From positions 1 through 64,000 of the forward strand of contig CAMDTW010000567.1 of NCBI GenBank assembly GCA_945910005.1: a stretch of 64,000 nt of DNA, written 5' to 3'. The position numbers were made by a program, and so were the translations under genes. A model generated the notes under the pieces. The model saw only the letters and a program-made list of their open reading frames with translations. It had not been told where the DNA came from and did no database searches. This document shows, piece by piece, positions 1-12,020 of the stretch (position 1 is the stretch's first letter; the number at the start of each line of letters is the position of its first letter). The DNA is from Isoperla grammatica. Lineage: Eukaryota; Arthropoda; Insecta; Plecoptera; Perlodidae.

Positions 1-255
1 GTTTCCTCATAACATAATGTACAAGAGCAAGAAAGTCTCTCTAGGTTTAAAATATATCCGCAGGGTGCGAATTGACGGGGGGGGGGGGTCCCCCCTCTGG
101 TTATTTCATCCCTGGCTCTGTTTTACGGAAAAGTATTCCCGCCAGGGATGGCTAAATCCCCACTTCTGCTTACCGATCTCATCTTATATCATATCAAGTG
201 ACTTAATCTAGCAACGTTAATAAATAATGCGTCAATTTACACATGTATTCCAAGC
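1..255. other. Spacer before the first transposon
   Basis: I see no gene or recognisable repeat here. There is a short G run followed by a C run near 78-96, which can fold on itself, but nothing ties it to a known element. Confidence 0.5.
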
Positions 256-258
256 CAG

Positions 259-1648
259 GGGGCCAAGTTTTGAGACCACTCGTTTCATCTCACTTTCGTT
301 CCGTGCCGGGTTTTTCCCACCAGCCGCTCGAAATCACCAAATTGGTAGTTTTGGGGACAAACCCACGTTTCGACTCGAGTTTCGACTCGAAACGAACTAT
401 TGTTTTCGTTTCAAAACCACGAGGTATTTTAGTGTGAGTTCGTTCGTTACCCAAACAGCATGGACGGCGTAATAATTATAAATGCATTAGCGGACCTTGA
501 AGAAGCTGAAATAGCAGCAGTTAATTTACAAGAGCGTTTCCGCACTGCCATTGACCCATTCGCTAATTTATCTGATAAAAAGTTTATTAAATACTTTAGA
601 CTAAACAAGCAAATGACACTAGATTTAATTGACGAAGTGTCTGAGTTTATGCAGCCTCCTCCTCGCAGCACAGCGATTGACATTCAGCGCAAGGTAATTA
701 AGTAATTCCATTACAACTATTAAATAATTAATTGTGTAGGCTAGTACAATTAACGTTGCTTACACCCTCAGCTTTACGTCTATACATAACAGTGTGTGTA
801 TGGAGCGTACAACAATTACACTTTTTGGGGTATCTGCATTTATAAAGGTAGAAGGGGTTGGTTGTCAGATATCCAAAAAAAATGAATTTAGCTCAAAGAG
901 CGCTTTTCCATATAGGCCTAGGCCTACTCTTAATGTTGTTGGGCTAGGGCCTATACCAATAGAAACCCAAGGCTTCATTTGTCCATTAACATTAGAATAT
1001 TAGGCCGCGAACAATAAGGTGAAATGTTTATGAAATGTAACACCACAATGCATTATCTGTGATAACTCAACAAATATTTTATCTACATGTATAAATACAT
1101 ATTTGAATGTTTTTATCATTCCCATAGGCTATTGATGTAGGTAGTGAACAGTAACGAGCCTAGTTAAGTGTATTGAAAACACTGAAAACTAAAAAATTAT
1201 ATGCTTTCAATGGGTTGTATATTTCTGTGTAACAAGTTATGTACCATGTATTATGAAACTTGGAATCTCTCGTTTATTTACAAGACTTGGGGTACTCAAT
1301 GGCGTGGCCAAAGATTACAAAACATAACCTTACTTTTTACACAGCAGTTGTTGACTCACTGCCTCCACGATTGTTCACGTTTAGTGGTGAACCCATTCAA
1401 AAGGCAGTGAGCTCTGTCTACACTCGTTGTGACGCAGCTTGTCATTGGCCACTTGAAACAAGGTGGGGGCGGAGTCTCAAACCGAAAAATTTAAATCACT
1501 CTTCACGATTCTATGTCACTGGTGACTTGAAATCGAATGGCTGGCCCCAAGACTACCAAAGTGCATTCCTTGCAAGTCGAACGTGACATAGGTAAACGGT
1601 TTCAACTCACTTTTCGGTTTGAGTCGCCTGGTCTCAAAACTTGGCCCC
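259..1648 (+). mobile_element. PIF/Harbinger-type DNA transposon, deletion derivative
   Basis: The ends are inverted copies of GGGGCCAAGTTTTGAGACC (259-277 and 1630-1648). They are flanked on both sides by the trinucleotide CAG (256-258 and 1649-1651), which fits the 3-bp CWG/TWA target duplications known for PIF/Harbinger elements. The element is 1390 bp. Close to the left end it encodes the N-terminal part of a Harbinger nuclease (460-693), so the assignment rests on ends, target duplication and coding content together. The rest, about 950 bp, has no open frame resembling the DDE catalytic domain. It is therefore probably an internally deleted copy that cannot move by itself. TAGGCCTA-type motifs lie at about 912-950, as they do in the larger element at 50-53 kb. 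Confidence 0.85.
460..705 (+). CDS. N-terminal exon of a Harbinger (HARBI1-like) transposase
   Basis: The frame begins at the ATG at 460 and runs 81 codons. Residues around 27-70 read DPFANLSDKKFIKYFRLNK, then a leucine/isoleucine-rich helix ending in MQPPPRSTAI. This is the layout of the N-terminal part of HARBI1 and PIF nucleases, which read roughly R-x-(D/N)-PF-x-x-L-x-x-x-F-x-x-x-FR-L-x-K. The frame ends soon after CGCAAG|GTAATT at 693/694, a good phase-0 splice donor, so the true exon is probably 460-693 and the last three codons are intronic. In intact relatives the next exon starts the conserved LRF-A-G-F block and leads to the DDE residues; I find neither downstream. The gene lies in the same orientation as the element's left end and is surely transposon-borne, not a host HARBI1. 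It should be read as a broken transposase. Confidence 0.75.
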   Translation: MDGVIIINALADLEEAEIAAVNLQERFRTAIDPFANLSDKKFIKYFRLNKQMTLDLIDEVSEFMQPPPRSTAIDIQRKVIK

Positions 1649-1651
1649 CAG

Positions 1652-4600
1652 GAAGAAGCCAAACCAATGGACTCTCAGATCGCTTCTAAGGCCGTCTCGT
1701 GGGCAATATACCTCAAAAAGAAGTTTGCGTCCGGCGGCTGGGGCTTAGCCCCAGACCCCTTACTGCCCACGCAGATACTAAACTTGCGCATCCCCCCTCT
1801 GCCAAGCCGTCAGTTCGCACCCTACATATCCGTGTACGAGTGCCAACCTGCTGGCTTAATTAACAAGTGCGTCTTCCGTCTTCCTTTGAGTTATATTCAC
1901 AACCCTTGAAGGCTGTAATTTTATCAAGGCAGTGATGATGACGACAATGACATCCACTGCTATGAACGCAACAAAGTACAGACAACGTCAAAAGTATTGG
2001 CTTGTGTACTGCTGGGGAAGTGTACTCTAATGCCGACATTACACGACTCAATACTTTCGTCAAACTTATTTAATTCAAGAACAAAAGTGAATCAAAAACA
2101 GTTTGGTAAAAAACCGCAACAATATAGCTTCTATTAATTGATGCTTTTTTGTCCTTCAATTCAATAAGTTTGACCTTGTATTGTAGGCTTAACACAGAAT
2201 TAACGATAAGGCAAGTAATAATACTTAAGTATAATGCACTAATTCAGATTCATGACACTGATAGCTTTAATGTTAAATTTACGGAATAAAAAATGGTGTT
2301 TAACAATGCTTATATATTAGTGATTTACATAATTGAATGCGCTGTTTAATCGATTCCATGTTAATTAAAAGTGATTACCGTTATCGGTTTCACGAGGGTT
2401 TCGAAACTTGAGTATGTAAAACAAGTACATGGTTCGTGAAGAGAGGCTTCGACTGAAGTTACTTCGTGTTCATCATGAACAGCGTACATGAAGCAGCAGC
2501 GTACAGCGTACTATGTTTCCATCTTTTAATTAGCGTACATGAAAACATGAAATGTAACAATTTCCTTGTAAGTATCGGTAAATATGAATTAAAATCCTAA
2601 TTTGGATTGATATTTTTTATCCACAGACAATCTTCAAATGTGGGTACAAGATGTATTGTTTGTATTAAGTTATTCCAGAAAATTCCAATAATATCTCAAA
2701 TTTGCTGGTTTTGTCTAATCTAAACGTTGTTAATAATTAATTATTGCTCTGCTTTATTTATGTATATACTAGGTATCTTTAACCCATCTATCTATCCATC
2801 CACTAATTCATGTAATCATGTATTTGTGTATACATTCATATATATTTTATTTACTTATTTATGTCTTTAAATATATGTTTATTCCCAGATGTATTTACTG
2901 ATTTCTTCTATGCACTTTGTATATGTTCTAAACTTTTACTTTTTTTTAAATAGTCAAGCTTCTCTCCAACTATAATTTCATAATTTTACAAACGCACAAC
3001 CTCTGTTCAGTTTTAACACGCTTTTTTGAACACCAGCTCGGAAATAAACTTCCACTGCAATAATAAATAATACTCATTATAAACTTACAGGTAAGGATGT
3101 TAGGGCGTTATGATTACTGGAGCGTCCATCTTCCTATATCAAACGAATGTCTTATACAGTTAGAGAGAGCTGAACAACGCAAGTCTTGCACATGAAACTT
3201 TGCGAACTCTTTCAGTATTGTCACCATTATTTTGTATCGACATTTTACAATGATGATTAAAAATGTTTCGTCTTCTGGAACGATGAGTCAGCAGATTTAT
3301 CTGAGAAACCCTCAATATGGGCTGCGCGAATATTTCACAAGAACTTCAGATAACGAGGCTGCTTAATTGTTAAAACGAAAGAAAATCACTGAGATATATT
3401 GAAATCTACACCAGATTTAATTCAAACAAATTGGATTACGAAACGGGACGAATAATATTATCCAATCTAAAAATAACATGGTTGAATGGAACTTTGAGAG
3501 ATGATTGTTGAGAGAGAAGGACTCTGAACGGGCAGACATGCACAACAGAATAGAAATGTACGAGGCAGATAGGAATTTCAAAATGTTTAATCAACTCACC
3601 TTTTGTAGATTCAGACAGGAGTTGCTCTCGTTTCAATTAAAACCAATTAACATTCCTCTAACACGAGATATTCGTCATTGCACTTGTCCTCGCTTTACGG
3701 TTCGTTTCTTGAATTTCACTATAGAGTCCATGTTTTCAAAGATGACTGTAAATCATCGCCGGTACATTGTTTCAATAATAAATCTCTTCACTTTCGGTAT
3801 TATTATTGTTATCACTGACTCAGCAGGAACCATCGCTTATCGCGACCTGTCAAAACGCCAACCGACAAAATGATGACGACACTTACACTAGCGTGATTAA
3901 TAACGAATAAAGTGCTGCTACTAAATGAAAACGTATCCGTCCTAGGTCAAAGGACGCTCACTTAATCATCCGGGTTGATTACAACGTTTATTTAAAAGTT
4001 TAAATTGCCTTGAGTGTTGCGAAAACTTCATTAAAATGTTGTACGTACTTCCTTACAGATCAAAAATTCCATTACACTTCGAAGTAAGTTAACGAAATCG
4101 TAAACCACAAGGGTTTTTCTACCTTTAAAGTAAAGTTTATTAGAATCGCACCGACCTAACTCCTGCAACGCCTAAATATTTAATTTGATATATTGCGTCA
4201 TTCAGCAACGGGGAAAACGTGCAGTCGAAATTTATTGTCACCGGTTAAGAAATGTGCCATTGATGTATTCTACCATAGACAAGTTAGGTTCTGTTTTTTA
4301 TGTGCGATACGGAAAGAACGTGGTCGATTAAATGCTGTATCGATCATTGTGTTTCGAGATATTGTGATCGCTTAGGGATTCCCACACAAACCTGAAATAA
4401 ACTGTTTACTTAACTAAGTAATTTTAATGGCGTTGTACATTCAGTTGATTGGTCCAGGTAAACATAATTAATTACAATGTTGTAATGGAATGCGTAAGAT
4501 GTAATAATCATAACGTGAACTCAAAAGTACAGCACTGGACGTGTACTGGACGTGTATATACTATTCAACATACTAGTAGGAATAATTGTATGGTCATTAC

Positions 4601-6930
4601 ATTTTTTGGTAAACAGTCAACCCTGAAGTAAATGCTCTAAAGCAATTGATTAGATTTAAGTTATCATAATGTAAACGCAAAGTGCACAGCACTAAAACAT
4701 TTACATATAAGTGTGAGTATTTGGGCTGTCATAAAAAGTTTCATTGGTACAGTAAACCCTTAAGAAATTGCATAATAGAATAGACCAGACTTAAATAAGC
4801 ATATAGTTTGAACGGGCAGGTAAAAATAAAATAAAACAAACCTTACAAAATTAAGTAAATATAAGTACTCTACTATATTGTACGCGTTAAAATTCAAACC
4901 GTGTTTAATAGCAAAAAAACCTGCACAAAACCCACATCAACGGTTTTTTTAATATTGACGTTTGGTATTTAGTTTACTTGTAATTACAGCCAATTCAAGA
5001 AACAATTTTCAAACGTAAATTCTTTAGATAAACTTAGCCAAAGATTCCCGATTAGCCAAAGTTGCAAAAATATGGTACGAAAAACCTAACAATCAACATC
5101 ATTCAAATAAACTTCCATCAGCAGTTCTTCAACAATCGCAAAAAAATACCTAACTGTATGCAGCTAAAATAATGTGTCGTTTAAATATCATTCAAATTGT
5201 ATTGGCGTGTGACAGCGTACAGAGTAACTCATTGCTAGGTTGAGTGAATGCTTGAATGAAATGTGTTCCGCTCGATACACACAGCTTGATTTACGAATGA
5301 AATGTTAAACGATAGCAATTTCAATAAAAAGAGGAAACGTATGAATCAGCGAACGCTGCCCGTCAACCGTTTAATGGAGATTTGAACGCAATTGTAGCAG
5401 TAAAATAAACTTTGTTGAAGTCAGTTACAGACTATAAAATATGGAACATAGAATATATGTTTAAAATGTGGAGACTGAAAATTGGTCTCAAAAGTAAAAT
5501 GTTTTACTGTGCATACGTACTGAAATCTTGCCCGTAAAGAACGGATTTTATGAGATATAGTCTACATGTAACTTCATTCAATTGTCGTGTCACAATCCTG
5601 TACATACGAACAAGCTATTTTCAGTAGAAAAAAGGATCAAACAAATTGTTGAGTCACAGGTTTAGTTTTTAGGAACCGTGAAAAATAATGTTAATATTGA
5701 AAAAATGTGTAAAAAAATTATGTTGTAAAAAATATATATTTGTTCTATTCTTATCAAAATGATTCTCAGGAGTTGTTTTAAGGTTAGAAAGGCAAAATGA
5801 ATAATTTTATTTTTATCAAACATAGCGCTTTTATATGGAAATTATGTTTTAGTAAGGTTTATATTTATAACATTCTTATCTAAATGCTTAGCAATGACTG
5901 CTTAAAGACTAAATACATGACTAAAGTTGTTTTTCATTTTGTTATCATTCATTATTAAACATACAATTAATATGGAAGTTGTGGCTAACTTATATTTATA
6001 ATACTCATATCAAAATGCAAATTAGAGTGATTTAGATGAAAACATAATGAAGTAGCTACTTTCTTCATGTTTATAGCACTATAAATAACATGCTGTTTTT
6101 AATTAACTAGGTTTAAATTTAGATCTTTCTTACAAAGAAAAAGGTTTATCAAAGAAAGCCTAGACAAGAAACATAACAAAGGTTAGTCATGAGTGCTACC
6201 TGCATGCATGATGTGATTAAGGCTATATTCTAGCCGCGTTTTGAGTTTGTCAAGATAACCATAAGAAATGTATGAGGAATGAGCCACGTTTTGTGTTTTT
6301 TAAGTTCAAAAATGAAAATAATACCAATTTTGGATAGCGTAAACCCTCACCTCATGATTACGTTTTACATTCACGTAACGAAAACCTATTATTATCGAGC
6401 AAGATGAAAGTGTGGAGGTTCGTAATCTTTACCGTTCTTTAACGCACATTTTTTACGCTTTTTTACGTCATTGCAATAACGTTTCGAAATAACGATATCG
6501 CCAACAGTTTTTTCATATGAGAATATTTTCGTGTACCGGTATAATACTAGCATTGGTACCTGTTCTCGAAAAAATCCCTATACGGAAAACTGTTGAAGTT
6601 ATTGCTGTTTACTAACTTTATCGCATACGCCTTAACAAAGATGTGTTAAAGCAATATAAACAATAATATGAACCGTTACACCTTCATCTTGCATCGCTAA
6701 TAATGTGCGTTCGTGACGTAAATGAAAAATGTAATATTAAGGGTAGGCTATATGCGTTTTCAAAAAGTTCCATTCTTCATTTTTTGTACAGTGTTTTAGA
6801 CCCCATTTGAGATCAGTCTTCACAAGTTATAGACTGATTAAAAAAAAAACGAAATAATCGTCTGCAACAATGAACAGGCTGATTGCAACAATGTTTTGTA
6901 GAACCTGAGATTTTCTTAGTTTGACTCTCG
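1652..6930. other. Long AT-rich spacer without recognisable genes
   Basis: No frame in this 5.3 kb has the length or motif content of a gene. Local points of interest are a GC-rich patch at about 1725-1810 with a small CTGGGGCTTAGCCCCAG palindrome, a few repeats of AGCGTACATGA-like sequence at 2480-2560, and otherwise AT-rich sequence. Non-coding exons or distant enhancers cannot be excluded by eye. Confidence 0.5.
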
Positions 6931-7098
6931 CCTCCATCGCTATGTGACCCCCCCTTACCCCCGTGACAACCCCGCAATCATATCATATGTATTCATATCG
7001 TATATTATTTATAATCAGTAATATATGCTATGATGGGCGGTGGTCACATAACTAGGGGGTGGAGCTGTTAAACTATGTCAAACTAAGAATATCTGCAC
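6931..7098 (+). repeat. Dispersed repeat D, copy 1
   Basis: About 165 bp that recur, in the same orientation, at 60517-60688. The shared blocks are CCTCCATCGCT, CCCCGTGACAAC, CAATCATATCATAT, AATCAGTAAT, GCGGTGGTCAC and a long TATGTCAAACTAAGAATATC stretch followed by TGCAC. No coding potential or terminal inverted repeats are seen, so the class is unknown. Confidence 0.75.
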
Positions 7099-7660
7099 TC
7101 TATCTATAAGCTAGAGACGAGACACAGTCGCCAATTGTCCTACTATCTCATAGTTGATGGGACAATAAAGTAAACACACAGAGGGGAGCCCATCAAATTG
7201 ACCTAGTGAGTGAGTTGAAAGCAGTTGGCAATAAATGGTATTTCTGCAGTGCAATCTACTATATCTAGTAATCTGCCAAGTTGTGTGCCTAGCGAGGAAA
7301 TGACCCACATCCTAGGTTTGATGACGACAACCGGCCGGCCGCGCTGCAGACAATTACTTAACCGTTCTAATGGTGCGTCTAGCTTAGTCGCTCGTATATC
7401 CCTTTACGGCAGCGTTTAGTGAATTATACGAAATGATGATAAAATACTTCTGGACACAGAAAATAAAAATATGATTTAATATTATTTTATTTTATAACCT
7501 AAATTCAGAAGCTATTTCACGCCGATACACAAATGTTTTTCTTTTCTCGTAAATACCAAAGTGCCCAAAGTTGGGCATAATACAATTTCATTAAAATTAG
7601 TTGACATATTATAATATATGGTATATAATAACTTATAAGGCATAGTGTAAAAACAATTAC
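7099..7660. other. Spacer; one unsupported frame
   Basis: A 64-codon frame at 7225-7419 has no motif that I recognise. The sequence around CCGGCCGGCCGCGCTGCAG (7333) is locally GC-rich. I see no splice or domain evidence for a gene. Confidence 0.4.
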
Positions 7661-7736
7661 CCAGCTGGGAATCGAGCCCAGGTCTCCCTCTTGCCCACGC
7701 CTGCAGTCGGGAGACCTGGGTTCGATTCCCAGCGGG
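7661..7736. repeat. Inverted repeat made of two tRNA T-arm-like sequences
   Basis: Two arms of 28 nt (7661-7688 and 7709-7736) are near-perfect reverse complements around a 20-nt spacer. Each arm contains the pol III B-box-like core GGTTCGATTCC (right arm, plus strand) or its complement (left arm), next to GGGAGACCTGG. The 3' half of a tRNA-like sequence is therefore present twice, head to head. It may be the end of a tRNA-derived SINE duplicated in inverted form. No complete cloverleaf can be drawn, so it is not called a tRNA gene. Confidence 0.7.
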
Positions 7737-8740
7737 GTTATTTTTTGCATTCGGTCTTATATACCATCATAATAACCTCAAAGTGGCCTTTACTACAACC
7801 GTATTTCAAATACACATATATATATATTACTCATTATAATAATTTAGTAAAAATAAACAAATTAAATGTGTATGTATGTAAAAAGTAAGTGATGTATGAT
7901 TGAGTTTCGTGAGGGCGATTCTCTGAGTACGGCGTTATATGTGAAGCTAACGTTGCCCGCGTTACACAGGTAAATATTACATTACCCCGCTACATGGGTG
8001 TATAATCACTCATCAGATGTGCTTGCACACTGTTATTATACGCTAGCTCTTGTGTGTGATTCCCAATACCCTCAGCTGTAACGACTTCCAATTGATATCA
8101 GAAAGACATAATGATGATATGGTTGAATTTGATTCAACGTTCTCGTTTTCCAAACAAAAAATGTGCTTTTGAATAATACATTCCGTTTCCCGGAGTATAG
8201 AAAGCTTAACGAAGCGTATTCAATATACATACCCTGGCGTTGTATTTTCGTTGACATGAAAACGGTATATTAAAACAGGTCAGTAAAAATGTTGAGCTAT
8301 TTTTATCACGAAACCCTTAGTAGACAACTGAATCTAGTTCGTGCATGTGACAAATGAGTTAAGGGTGAAGTGAGTCTTGGTTTACACGTGTGTATTAACA
8401 CTTCACTGTCAAGCAACCCTATTAAGGAGGTACGTGACGAAACTTTGTTCAATTAACTGAATTGGACATATATTTGTTACTCGATAGATACCGGTTCAAA
8501 CACGTTTGTCATTCCGACACCAGATTATTAATAATCGCGAATGTTTTGAATTTTCGATCGTCATTTTTTTCAAATATAGCATACAATGATAACACAATTT
8601 ATTTCAATAAAGCAATACAGTATATTTTCTCGTGACGTATTGAGATTAGGCCTCGATAACAACGATAACATTATTCATTAACGTTCACATATTTATACAT
8701 ATAAGTTCAACACAGAATTAATTTCGATAACTTCTTTTTC
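7737..8740. other. AT-rich spacer
   Basis: I see nothing supportable as a gene or a repeat in this stretch. It ends in a pyrimidine-rich CTTCTTTTTCAG at about 8731-8742, which would be a fair splice acceptor just before the GC-rich island. Confidence 0.4.
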
Positions 8741-8742
8741 AG

Positions 8743-9160
8743 GACCGGTCGTGGAATCTGAGCGGCGACACCGTAAGGTCTACTACCGACACGACAACGT
8801 GAACGTGAACGCGCGGCGCGTCGGCGTTCAGGCGTCCCAACGCTGACCCAGTGGCCAACCAAACGGCGGCGTCGCGACGTCACAGTAGGGTCCCGTCGAG
8901 CTCCCGGCTCACACTGAGTGGAGAGCGAGTCGACGCCGGGTGAGCTGCACGCAGCCTCCCACCCCCTCCCCTACACCCCCTCGCTCGCTGGAGTTCCGTC
9001 ACGGTTCGTGCTCCCTGCCTGATTGTAGCCACAGGGGTAGCAAAGCTGAGGCGGCCGGTTCCTTCTCTGGGATGTCACGATGACGAGTGGCGGGATTTAA
9101 TGGGGCGGCGAGGTCAAACGGTCCGTGACGTATTTCTTGGCGACGTCAGAGTAAACCACA
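8743..9160. promoter_or_regulatory. CpG-rich island, candidate promoter or 5' exon region
   Basis: About 400 bp that are visibly much richer in G+C and CpG than the AT-rich flanks (for example GTGAACGCGCGGCGCGTCGG near 8801). ACGTCA half-sites, the core of CRE/ATF sites, occur near 8877 and 9141, and TGACGTATT occurs near 9126. A splice acceptor-like CTTCTTTTTCAG abuts the left edge. The features fit a promoter or a first non-coding exon of a gene whose coding part lies outside the window or is too split to recognise. No start codon with a long frame follows, so the strand is open. Confidence 0.4.
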
Positions 9161-11360
9161 CTTGTACACATCCACGTTGGGGTTGGTACCGCCGTTCATC
9201 CCCTCCCTCGTGTTCATACTTAATTCATACTTAAACTTGGCACGACAACACTTTTTCTCGTATACGTTCGTTTGGGACGTCATTTATTTTTGTATTTATT
9301 TCTCTCTTCACAAAGTTCTTTCTTTCTTTTTTCTTGTCTCTCGTTTTTGTGTTTTGTGCTCCCTCCGCTTTTGACATTTAAAAATACATTTGTCATACGC
9401 GGGTCTAGTTAAAAGAACATAATAAGAAACAATACTATACTGGATTTGATTGACGCTCAGCACAGAAACGGAATCCACAGAGTCAATCAAATCCTACGCT
9501 TGTTTACCCGCGTTATTCATAATAACTTGATTTAGATTTATTTAATTCAATTACAAAAAATGTGTTGTAGTTTTTGAGAAGGCGTTTGGATTTAAAAAAT
9601 TAAACAACTCGTTTTTCCAAGAAAATTAATAGCTTATCTCGTGTTATAAAGAAACTGTTGCTATTGTCGACACTCTCAATGGATGGCTTACGTTATTTCA
9701 AAGAACACTCGTTAAGTGAACGGGTGCCGGGTGGTTGATTTGTAAGAGAGGATGATAGAAAAGAAGGCAACTAGATATCTGCTGCACAGAGAGTCGTGTT
9801 GAAAAGTACAATGGGTTCTCGTAATAAGGATAGAAATGCATCATTGTTAACTCGGATACATTAAAAGTGAGGTGGGGGTTGTGATAACATCGATATGGAT
9901 TGATTCTCGTTACCATTAGTTGTGAGATTTAAGGTGTAAGTTTCATTATGCCATATAATTTGTAATAGATTGTTAGAAAATTAAAACAAGAGACTATTCA
10001 TAAAACCCAAGAATTGTCGGTTGTCATTTCTGTTATTAGTTAATTAATTAATTATATACATTTTTGTATTGATAAAATAAATGACATACGTAACAATAAC
10101 AAGATGTTCAAGATTTTCCTTTCATCTTTTAAATGATGTAAATCCAATTCGCCAGTATGTATCATTAATTCAATATCTTGAAGCGTTTTCTAGATGTCAT
10201 TAAATACCGTTAATTTTGCGCCCTTAAAGAACTCAGGTTTTTTTTTATGGTTACAACATCAACGTTTAGAATTTGATACCGTAACAGAAGGTTAATAAAT
10301 AATCGCAATAAAAAGCCTTGAAGCATCGATAGGAGGCAACTGATAAAAAGTGAATGAATGATTTCAGCCGTTCGTCTTGTGTTAAGTCTTACCTCACCCT
10401 CGATACAGCTGCCAGTATCTCAGACTCAGGTACTTCGCTGCGGTAGATGTTTCTTTCAATAAGTTCTATCATTTATCTCAGTCGCGTTCATGGTATATAT
10501 GTCTAAACTCAGAACTTGTCTGTCTTGCCTACTCTAAAACCGAGCATGCTTAATACATTATCATCTACACAATTAATGGAAACGTTCTAAATAAATATCT
10601 CAATATGATATATGTTATTCAAAAAAAAGAAAACAGTAAAACAGGTGGATGATAATTTAAGAGTTAATAGAACTGTAGACTGTTCTTAGAAACATTAAAA
10701 GATACAAAGGGAAAGACACATGTCGACAACTCTTTATACAAATGATTAGTTTCTCTAAAACTTGCTGATAATATTTATATCTTTGAATGTGACTATAGAA
10801 CATTATTCTTGAAACATATCCACGGTCCGTAGATCCCCTGTTGGTGGATCGTAAAACCACAACTTTGTCAAGAAATCCACAAACATTGAATTTATCTTTT
10901 GCATACATATGTCCTGCGATTTTTATTCCAATATTATCCACTATCGTACTCGTTAAACTCAATTATTATTTTATTGATGTGTTTGATTATTTATTATATC
11001 AAATCGTTGATGTAATAAAAAAATATTGTTAAATAATAAAATTTGTGTTTATATATTAACAACACTGGCCAGAGACCCATAAAGATGCCCAAGAATACGA
11101 CACTTGGGATATGGGGTCTCATATTTTGGCAACGACGCTAATTGAGAATTATAAGAACTACGTCAGCTATGATATACGATGTTTAAATGGTTTGTATCAG
11201 CTGTTGCTTGGGAAACTTTTATATTATAGTCGGTGAAAAGAAGATAAGACGATCCAAGCAAGTAGGTCTTATAGCATTTCAAAAATAAAAATTAAATAAT
11301 GAATAAAGGTGTCATTTGTGAAACTGTATTCTCTAATACCCACGATAATTTAACTAAGTG
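9161..11360. other. AT-rich spacer
   Basis: Several frames of 60-100 codons occur, but all have the random composition expected of AT-rich spacer and none shows a family motif. No repeat structure beyond short TTAATTAA runs near 10040 is seen. Confidence 0.5.
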
Positions 11361-11504
11361 CCGGTCTTACAAACTCCTAATAAGAAAGTTATTTGTAGCA
11401 ATTAAGCTATTTGGAGGATTTCAAGGGTTTTAATTGTTAGTTGCTATGGAGAAAACAAGCTTTTCGATGAATAAGTAGTTATTGGGACATTGTAAGACTG
11501 GGCC
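11361..11504 (+). mobile_element. Small MITE-like element, copy 1
   Basis: This 144-bp block recurs in reverse orientation at 12813-12962 with roughly 85-90% identity by eye. Each copy has short inverted ends: CCGGTCTTACAA on the left and the complement of GGCCCAGTCTTACAA on the right. Non-coding, short, with inverted ends and present twice, it fits a MITE. The target duplication is not clear, so the superfamily is left open. Confidence 0.6.
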
Positions 11505-11956
11505 TAAGATTATTAAACTGATGCGTAGACATCATTGTCAAACTTAGCACATTAGTATGAAAATTATCTTACGCGACGAGTACCACATTTTTGAAAACAT
11601 ACCTTATTTTATTCTAGATTTATTTGTCTGGTTAACTGTTTTTAAACGAAACACCAACGAACAAAGCAGATTCGAGACTATGTTGTGGGTCTTCAGAGAA
11701 CGTTTGCTGAGACAATGCGCTTTGCTACAGCTAAACCTGAATCCACCTAGTCTACTGTATTGTAATAAGGTTTCTCTGTATAATAAGGTAAGGTTGCTCT
11801 CTCAAAAGCAGAATATCTGAGTTTAAACCTCAGTGGGATGGATGCAATTTACACATCTTAATTTCCTTCGCAAACATTTCCTTACAAGTAGATGATAAGA
11901 AAACCTCCGTGCTGCACGGATGCATGTTTGTTCATGTAGCTTACAGATGTTTGTGT
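11505..11956. other. Spacer; one unsupported frame
   Basis: An 87-codon frame (11557-11820) shows no recognisable domain. Nothing else can be supported here. Confidence 0.4.
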
Positions 11957-12020
11957 ATCTGGTCGAGATGGGTTCCTCCTCGTGGTGACCGGTGCCCGTA
12001 AAGAGAGCTCTCGTGCATAT
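11957..12020 (+). repeat. Repeat X, left part of copy 1 (split by a SINE)
   Basis: The block GGTGACCGGTGCCCG followed by AGAGAGCTCTCGTGCATA matches the start of the uninterrupted copy at 23459. The remainder of this copy resumes at 12453 after a tRNA-SINE, so the SINE inserted into an existing X copy or both moved as a composite. Confidence 0.65.

Noticed and set aside
7225..7419. Possible coding exon
   Set aside because: Only 64 codons, no motif, no convincing splice sites.
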